Below are positions 8,131-12,637 of a stretch of DNA of 12,637 bases, piece by piece. Numbering within the stretch: the first letter of the stretch is position 1; every line of letters begins with the position of its first letter. The DNA is taken from contig CBFIJI010000058.1 in NCBI GenBank assembly GCA_965662885.1, positions 1 to 12,637 of the forward strand, written 5' to 3'. The translations under genes were made by a program, and so were the position numbers. The notes under the pieces were generated by a model, which was not told the DNA's origin, ran no database searches, and saw only the letters and a list, made by a program, of their open reading frames with translations. The stretch comes from CBFIJI01 sp965662885. Lineage in GTDB: Bacteria; Bacteroidota; Bacteroidia; Flavobacteriales; Flavobacteriaceae.

Positions 8131-8153
8131 TTTTTGTAATAGAATAAAACACT

Positions 8154-9893
8154 ATGAATTTAAAAACGCTTTTTACCTTTTTGTTTTGTTGCTTGAGTTA
8201 TATTATTTGGAGTCAAGACCAAAAACCAGATCAATTTATCAATCATCGTGTTAAAGCGAGGGAAACTATTTTTGGGATTACTAAAAAATACGAGATCACC
8301 CAAAAACAACTGTTGCAATACAACCCCCTCATTGGGAAAGTAGGTTTAAAAAGACGGATGAATCTTCGAATTCCTGTTTATTTAAATAAAGTTGAAGCTG
8401 TTGTTGCTGAACCAATTCCTGACTATCAAACGCATTTGGTTCAACCTAAGGAAACGAAATGGCGCTTGGCCTATCAGTACGGAACAACCATTTCAATTTT
8501 AGAGGAATTAAATCCAAGCATTAAAGAAGGGTTGAAAATAGGACAAAGGCTAAAAATTCCAGCAGGGGATGCAATTAAACCTTTACCCGAAAAAGATACT
8601 TCCTTTAATTATTATTCCGTAAAGCCCAAGGAAGGCTATTATCGAATTGAAAAAAAATTGGGGGTGACCAAAGCTGTTTTGGACTCCTTAAATCCTGAGG
8701 TTTTGCAAACGGGTCTTCAAGTTGGAATGATTTTAAAAATTCCTAAAGAGCAAACAGGAACCCTTAAAATACAGGACGACTTATTAATTGAAACCACTTC
8801 GTTAATTGACTCCATTACAGAACCTAAGAAGGTTCATCTTGCTGTAATGCTTCCATTTAAAATCAATCGAATTGAAATGGATTCCATTGAACAAACCAAG
8901 GAATTACTTACCCTTAGAAACTTACATACTATTTCTTTTGATTTTTATTCGGGAATTCGACTGGCTGTTGAAACAGCTGCTAAGGCTGGTGTTTCTGTGG
9001 ACCTGACTGTACTTGATACAGAAAACAGTATGATGACCCTTCGGAAACAAGTTCTTGAAAACGATTTTTCCGAGGTTGATGCACTTATTGGGCCATTAAT
9101 TCCAACAAATTTCGATTATGTTTCTGTTCAAACGGAATTAAAAAATATTCCTAAGATCTCCCCGCTATCAACCAACCGTATTGCGATGCGAAAAAACGTA
9201 TTTCAGTCGGTTACTGAAAAAGAAATTTTTCGCCAACGGATGTATGAATATTTAGAACAAGAACTCGACACGATTCACAATATCGTTGTGGTCTCTGATT
9301 CTCTTAATCGATCTGTAGAAAGGCAGCTCCTCAATAAGTTTCCGAGGGCAATCAAAATTCGTCCTGAAAAATCGGGTTACTTACTCCCTGAATTAGTGGA
9401 CTCTCTATTGGTTGATTCTCTTCCAAATAAAGTGATTTTAGAAACAGAATCTTTTCCATTGATTGCCAGTGCGCTATCACAGATGAATGCTCAGAATACG
9501 GTAAGTAGAACGGTTCAAGTTTTTACGACCTATCGAGGGAATGCTTATGAAAATAGCAACTTGCCAAGAAAGCTTTTGGGAGGTGTAAAACTCACCTATG
9601 CTTCTGGGTCCAAGCCAGCTTCCATTCAAGAGGAAAACACCTTTAAAACCAAGTATATCACTCATTTTGGGAAACCTCCTAATAAAGAAGCGATTCGCGC
9701 ATATGATGTGACTCTTGATGTCATACTCCGAATTGCCTACAGTGGCCGATTGGAAGCGTCTTCCAAATTAGGAGAAACTCAATATCAAGAAAATCGTTTT
9801 CAATACACAGAGGCGGAAAATGGTGCCTTTAAGAATCAAGGCTTTTATTTATTGCAGCATCAAGGTTATGACGTTGTTGAAATAAAGAAATAA
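8154..9893 (+). CDS. Secreted LysM protein with type-1 periplasmic-binding-like domain
   Basis: Encodes 579 residues; no named gene recognised. The N-terminus (residues 1-21, hydrophobic core about 5-18, then WSQ|DQ) looks like a Sec signal peptide; the C12-C13 pair lacks a proper lipobox. Three LysM modules follow at about 31-74, 93-136 and 153-197, each with a conserved N-P near its middle (YNPLIG, LNPSIK, LNPEV) and a terminal I-P (LRIP, LKIP, LKIP). LysM modules bind peptidoglycan. After a linker, residues about 227-575 resemble the type-1 periplasmic-binding fold (VHLAVMLPFKIN, then a Rossmann-like half with DALIGPLIPTNF and IPKISPLSTN), the fold of amino-acid ABC substrate-binding proteins. 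No transporter genes lie nearby, so transport is unlikely. A wall-anchored ligand sensor or a regulator of peptidoglycan enzymes is possible, by analogy with the LpoA C-terminal domain, but unproven. It sits 23 bp after guaA and 74 bp before pyrG. The leader ATAGAATAAAACACT is A-rich, without a Shine-Dalgarno sequence. Confidence 0.85.
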   Translation: MNLKTLFTFLFCCLSYIIWSQDQKPDQFINHRVKARETIFGITKKYEITQKQLLQYNPLIGKVGLKRRMNLRIPVYLNKVEAVVAEPIPDYQTHLVQPKETKWRLAYQYGTTISILEELNPSIKEGLKIGQRLKIPAGDAIKPLPEKDTSFNYYSVKPKEGYYRIEKKLGVTKAVLDSLNPEVLQTGLQVGMILKIPKEQTGTLKIQDDLLIETTSLIDSITEPKKVHLAVMLPFKINRIEMDSIEQTKELLTLRNLHTISFDFYSGIRLAVETAAKAGVSVDLTVLDTENSMMTLRKQVLENDFSEVDALIGPLIPTNFDYVSVQTELKNIPKISPLSTNRIAMRKNVFQSVTEKEIFRQRMYEYLEQELDTIHNIVVVSDSLNRSVERQLLNKFPRAIKIRPEKSGYLLPELVDSLLVDSLPNKVILETESFPLIASALSQMNAQNTVSRTVQVFTTYRGNAYENSNLPRKLLGGVKLTYASGSKPASIQEENTFKTKYITHFGKPPNKEAIRAYDVTLDVILRIAYSGRLEASSKLGETQYQENRFQYTEAENGAFKNQGFYLLQHQGYDVVEIKK

Positions 9894-9906
9894 TAAGATA
9901 ACCCCT

Positions 9907-9934
9907 TTTGTTCATAAACGATTTTGTAAATTTG
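9907..9934 (+). promoter_or_regulatory. Probable promoter for pyrG (-33 TTTG, -7 TAAATTTG)
   Basis: TAAATTTG at 9927-9934 matches TAnnTTTG exactly. TTTG at 9907-9910 can serve as the -33 element, but the spacer is 16 bp, one below the usual 17-23 range. Transcription would start near 9940, giving a leader of roughly 25-30 bases before the pyrG ATG at 9968. CCGG occurs at 9938-9941 and again at 9964-9967, touching the start codon. Confidence 0.55.
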
Positions 9935-9967
9935 AGCCCGGTATACAACTAGTCAAGAAAAAGCCGG

Positions 9968-11593
9968 ATGACCACAACTAAATATATTTTTGTAACGGGA
10001 GGTGTATCCTCATCCCTAGGGAAAGGGATTATCGCTGCATCTTTGGCAAAACTACTACAAGCCCAAAACTTTAGGGTAACCATTCAGAAATTTGATCCTT
10101 ATATCAATGTTGACCCAGGTACTTTAAACCCGTATGAACACGGAGAGTGTTTTGTTACGGATGATGGGGCGGAAACGGATCTCGATTTAGGTCATTACGA
10201 ACGTTTTCTAAATGTGACCACTTCACAAGCCAATAATGTAACCACGGGGAGGGTATATCAAAGTGTTATTGAAAAAGAGCGTCAAGGTGAATTTTTAGGG
10301 AAAACGGTTCAAGTAATTCCCCACATCACCAATGAAATAAAGGAACGTATGATGCTGTTGGGGGAAACGGGCGACTATGACTTTATCATAACAGAAATTG
10401 GGGGAACTGTAGGGGATATTGAGTCCTTGCCTTATATCGAGTCAGTGCGTCAATTGGTATGGGATTTGGGAAAAGAAAACACAGTTGTCATTCATTTGAC
10501 ACTCATTCCTTTTCTCGCTGCTGCTGGTGAACTCAAAACCAAACCCACCCAGCATTCTGTAAAAACATTGATGGAAAGTGGTATTGCTGCTGACATCATC
10601 GTTTGCCGAACCGAACACGAACTTTCGGAAGATCTTCGGTTAAAACTTGCACTATTTTGCAATGTCAAACGTGAAGCTATCATCGAGTCTATCGATATGG
10701 AAACCATTTATGATGTTCCTCTAAAAATGATGGAGGAAGGTTTGGATAAAGTGGTTTTACAGAAATTAGGACTCCAATCGCCTCATGCTCCTGATTTAAA
10801 AGATTGGATTTCGTTTTTAAAAAAATTTAAAAACCCAAAGCATACCATAAAAATTGGTTTGATTGGGAAATATGTAGAATTACAGGATTCTTACAAATCC
10901 ATATTAGAAGCTTTAATTCATGCTGGAGCACAAAATGAAACCAAAGTGGAGGTCATCAGTATTCATTCAGAATACATCGAAAGCGAAAAAATTGAAGAAC
11001 AGTTTTCTGGTTTAAATGGCTTATTGGTTGCTCCTGGATTCGGAGAACGAGGTATTGAAGGAAAAATTTTAGCGATTAACCATGCTCGCATCCATAACAT
11101 TCCCTTTTTAGGTATTTGTTTAGGTATGCAAATGGCTGTGATTGAATACGCACGCAATGTTCGTGGATTAAAGGCTGCCAACTCCACAGAAATGGATGAG
11201 GCCACACAATATCCAGTTATTGACTTGATGGAAGATCAAAAAAATATTGTTCAAAAAGGGGGAACCATGCGATTGGGAGCTTGGAAGTGTACAATCCCTG
11301 CTGATTCAAAACTCAACGAAATTTATCAAGAAAATCTTATTTCGGAACGTCACCGTCATCGCTATGAGTTTAATGACCGTTTTTCGGACACCGTTTTTGA
11401 TGAGGTTTTACAAGTTGCAGGAACCAATCCGGAAACAGGGCTGGTCGAAATTATTGAAAATAAAAAGCACCCTTGGTTTATTGGTGTTCAGTTCCACCCA
11501 GAATATAAAAGTACGGTTTCCAAACCGCACCCTCTTTTTGTCGCTTTTGTTAAGGCGGGTTTAACCCATGCCCAACAAACGAATAATACATAA
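9968..11593 (+). CDS. pyrG: CTP synthase (glutamine-hydrolysing)
   Basis: Makes CTP from UTP with ATP and glutamine. The N-terminal amidoligase domain (about residues 1-270) starts with KYIFVTGGVSSSLGKG, containing the phosphate-binding loop with K19, and continues with the block from QKFDPYINVDPGT to DLGHYERFL. The C-terminal class-I glutamine amidotransferase domain (about 295-535) has nucleophile C384 (LGICLGMQ) and H510/E512 (QFHPEY). All key residues are intact, and 541 residues matches the family (E. coli 545). In the known enzymes GTP activates glutamine hydrolysis and CTP inhibits, so guaA two genes upstream supplies an effector. The ATG at 9968 is directly followed by the conserved N-terminus. 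yidC begins 6 bp after the stop, indicating co-transcription. Confidence 0.97.
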   Translation: MTTTKYIFVTGGVSSSLGKGIIAASLAKLLQAQNFRVTIQKFDPYINVDPGTLNPYEHGECFVTDDGAETDLDLGHYERFLNVTTSQANNVTTGRVYQSVIEKERQGEFLGKTVQVIPHITNEIKERMMLLGETGDYDFIITEIGGTVGDIESLPYIESVRQLVWDLGKENTVVIHLTLIPFLAAAGELKTKPTQHSVKTLMESGIAADIIVCRTEHELSEDLRLKLALFCNVKREAIIESIDMETIYDVPLKMMEEGLDKVVLQKLGLQSPHAPDLKDWISFLKKFKNPKHTIKIGLIGKYVELQDSYKSILEALIHAGAQNETKVEVISIHSEYIESEKIEEQFSGLNGLLVAPGFGERGIEGKILAINHARIHNIPFLGICLGMQMAVIEYARNVRGLKAANSTEMDEATQYPVIDLMEDQKNIVQKGGTMRLGAWKCTIPADSKLNEIYQENLISERHRHRYEFNDRFSDTVFDEVLQVAGTNPETGLVEIIENKKHPWFIGVQFHPEYKSTVSKPHPLFVAFVKAGLTHAQQTNNT

Positions 11594-11599
11594 ACTATC

Positions 11600-12637
11600 A
11601 TGGAAGAAAAAAAATTTGATCCTTACCAATTTATAGGCTTTGTTTTGATTGCTGTCATCTTGACTTGGATGCTTTATCGGAATACGCCAGAAACCCCAAC
11701 GGAAGCTACTCCAGCTGCTACAGAGCAGAGTAGTCCAAGTACGACTCCAGTTGCTCCAGTTGCTCCAGTGGTTTCGGATTCCATTCAAAACATCAATTTA
11801 TCCAATACTTTTGGAGATTTTGCGCAACTCCTTTACAAAAATGAGTTTGAGATTGTCCGCTTTGAAAACGAAACATTAGCGTTTGAAGTTGCACCAAAAG
11901 GAGGGATGATCCAAACTTTGCAGCTGAAGGAATTCACTAATTATGAAGATGCTCCTTTGAATTTAGTAGCGGAAAACAATACTGAATTCAATATTCAATT
12001 TACCACAGCAGATGGACGGGTGTTAAATTCTAAAGATTTTTATTTTATTCCTCGCCTTGAACAACGCAATGGCATACAAACATTGACCTTACAGGCCAAT
12101 TTGTCCGAACAACAGTTTATCGCATTGGTGTATACCTTGCCGGTTGATGGCTATCAGATGGACTTAGAAATTAAAACACAGGGCGTCGCTCCATTACTCA
12201 ATCCCAATGCACCGCCTCAACTGAAATGGCGTTCCGATACGTTTAGAAATTCAAGAAGTATTGATTATGAAGGGCGTTACACGGAATTGACCTATGGCTA
12301 TGATGGGGATCGTGTGGATTATCTTTCTTTGAGTGGAAGTGATGAAGAGACGGTTTCTAATATCCGGTGGATTTCTTTCCGTCAGCATTTCTTTAGTGCG
12401 ATTCTAATTCCTCAAGCGCCGTTAGATAATGTTACGCTTCAATCGGATAACTTAGCAGATGATGATAGCTTAGAGGAAAAATTCACCAAACGTTTTGCAG
12501 CACTCTTTAACCTCCCTTTTAGTGGTGGTGATCTCAATCAAAAATTCACTTTTTATTACGGACCTACCGACTATGAAACTTTAAAAGAATACGAGGGAGA
12601 TTTGGAAACATCTATTCCTTTGGGCTGGGGTATTTTC
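11600..12637 (+). CDS. yidC: Membrane protein insertase YidC, 3'-truncated by the window end
   Basis: The frame is open from ATG 11600 to the last base (346 codons, no stop), so the gene continues outside the window. YidC inserts and folds inner-membrane proteins, alone or with SecYEG. Visible are the first membrane segment (about residues 11-26, FIGFVLIAVILTWMLY), a Thr/Pro/Ala-rich linker (about 29-57) with a short DNA repeat, and the periplasmic P1 beta-sandwich domain (about 80-335, including FEVAPKGGMIQTLQLKEF and IRWISFRQHFFSAIL). The window ends in LGWGIF, the block that in full-length family members leads into the second membrane segment, so the conserved insertase core is missing only because of the cut. 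Having a large P1 domain is typical of Gram-negative YidC. It lies 6 bp after pyrG, and no promoter motif is seen in the gap, so it is likely transcribed from the pyrG promoter. Confidence 0.95.
   Translation, partial: MEEKKFDPYQFIGFVLIAVILTWMLYRNTPETPTEATPAATEQSSPSTTPVAPVAPVVSDSIQNINLSNTFGDFAQLLYKNEFEIVRFENETLAFEVAPKGGMIQTLQLKEFTNYEDAPLNLVAENNTEFNIQFTTADGRVLNSKDFYFIPRLEQRNGIQTLTLQANLSEQQFIALVYTLPVDGYQMDLEIKTQGVAPLLNPNAPPQLKWRSDTFRNSRSIDYEGRYTELTYGYDGDRVDYLSLSGSDEETVSNIRWISFRQHFFSAILIPQAPLDNVTLQSDNLADDDSLEEKFTKRFAALFNLPFSGGDLNQKFTFYYGPTDYETLKEYEGDLETSIPLGWGIF
11747..11769 (+). repeat. Short 9-bp tandem repeat in the yidC linker
   Basis: CCAGTTGCT occurs twice in tandem and is followed by a third partial copy (CCAGT), about 2.6 units. 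The unit length is a multiple of three, so copy-number change would add or remove Pro-Val-Ala without a frameshift. It encodes PVAPVAPV in the flexible periplasmic linker between the first membrane segment and the P1 domain. Confidence 0.8.

Noticed and set aside
9934..9967. pyrG leader as a reiterative-transcription attenuator like that of Gram-positive pyrG
   Set aside because: That mechanism needs a transcript beginning with a G run before C and a leader terminator hairpin; here the leader is only about 25-30 bases and has just two CCGG words and no terminator.
1..12637. A mobile island, defence system or other new multi-gene system
   Set aside because: No transposase, integrase, phage, restriction or CRISPR signatures, no flanking repeats or tRNA, and nearly every gene belongs to a known housekeeping or envelope family.

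Overview
The window is a gene-dense chromosomal segment from a member of the Bacteroidota, most likely a marine or environmental Flavobacteriia. The evidence is AT-rich coding DNA, start codons with no Shine-Dalgarno sequence, intergenic matches to the Bacteroidota promoter consensus (TTTG / TAnnTTTG), signal peptides ending in the '(S/G)Q' style common in flavobacteria, and BshC, the last enzyme of bacillithiol synthesis. The species cannot be named from this sequence alone. There is no rRNA, tRNA, CRISPR array, insertion sequence or prophage gene, and no gene-free stretch longer than about 92 bp.

Left part (1-2398, + strand): the 3' two thirds of an amidase-signature hydrolase, then after 11 bp rimO, the radical-SAM methylthiotransferase of ribosomal protein S12. 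Middle (2364-4841, - strand): one large secreted M14-type zinc carboxypeptidase with a degenerate glutamine-amidotransferase-like C-terminal domain. Its 3' end overlaps the 3' end of rimO tail-to-tail by 35 bp. A 92-bp, about 24% GC divergent intergenic region separates it from the right part.

Right part (4934-12637, all + strand): bshC, guaA (GMP synthetase), a secreted protein with three LysM modules and a type-1 periplasmic-binding-like domain, pyrG (CTP synthase) and the N-terminal half of yidC (inner-membrane insertase), cut by the window end. Gaps here are 6-74 bp. Good promoter-like sequences precede bshC, guaA and pyrG, so the likely transcription units are bshC, guaA-lysM and pyrG-yidC, with read-through possible.

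Together these are mainly housekeeping functions: thiol redox buffer, guanine and cytosine nucleotide supply, ribosome modification and membrane-protein insertion, plus envelope proteins. I see no sign of a defence system, mobile island or clearly new system. The least explained gene is the LysM/periplasmic-binding-fold protein between guaA and pyrG. The most testable sequence observation is that the guaA promoter motif lies so close to the ATG that the transcript should be leaderless or nearly so.
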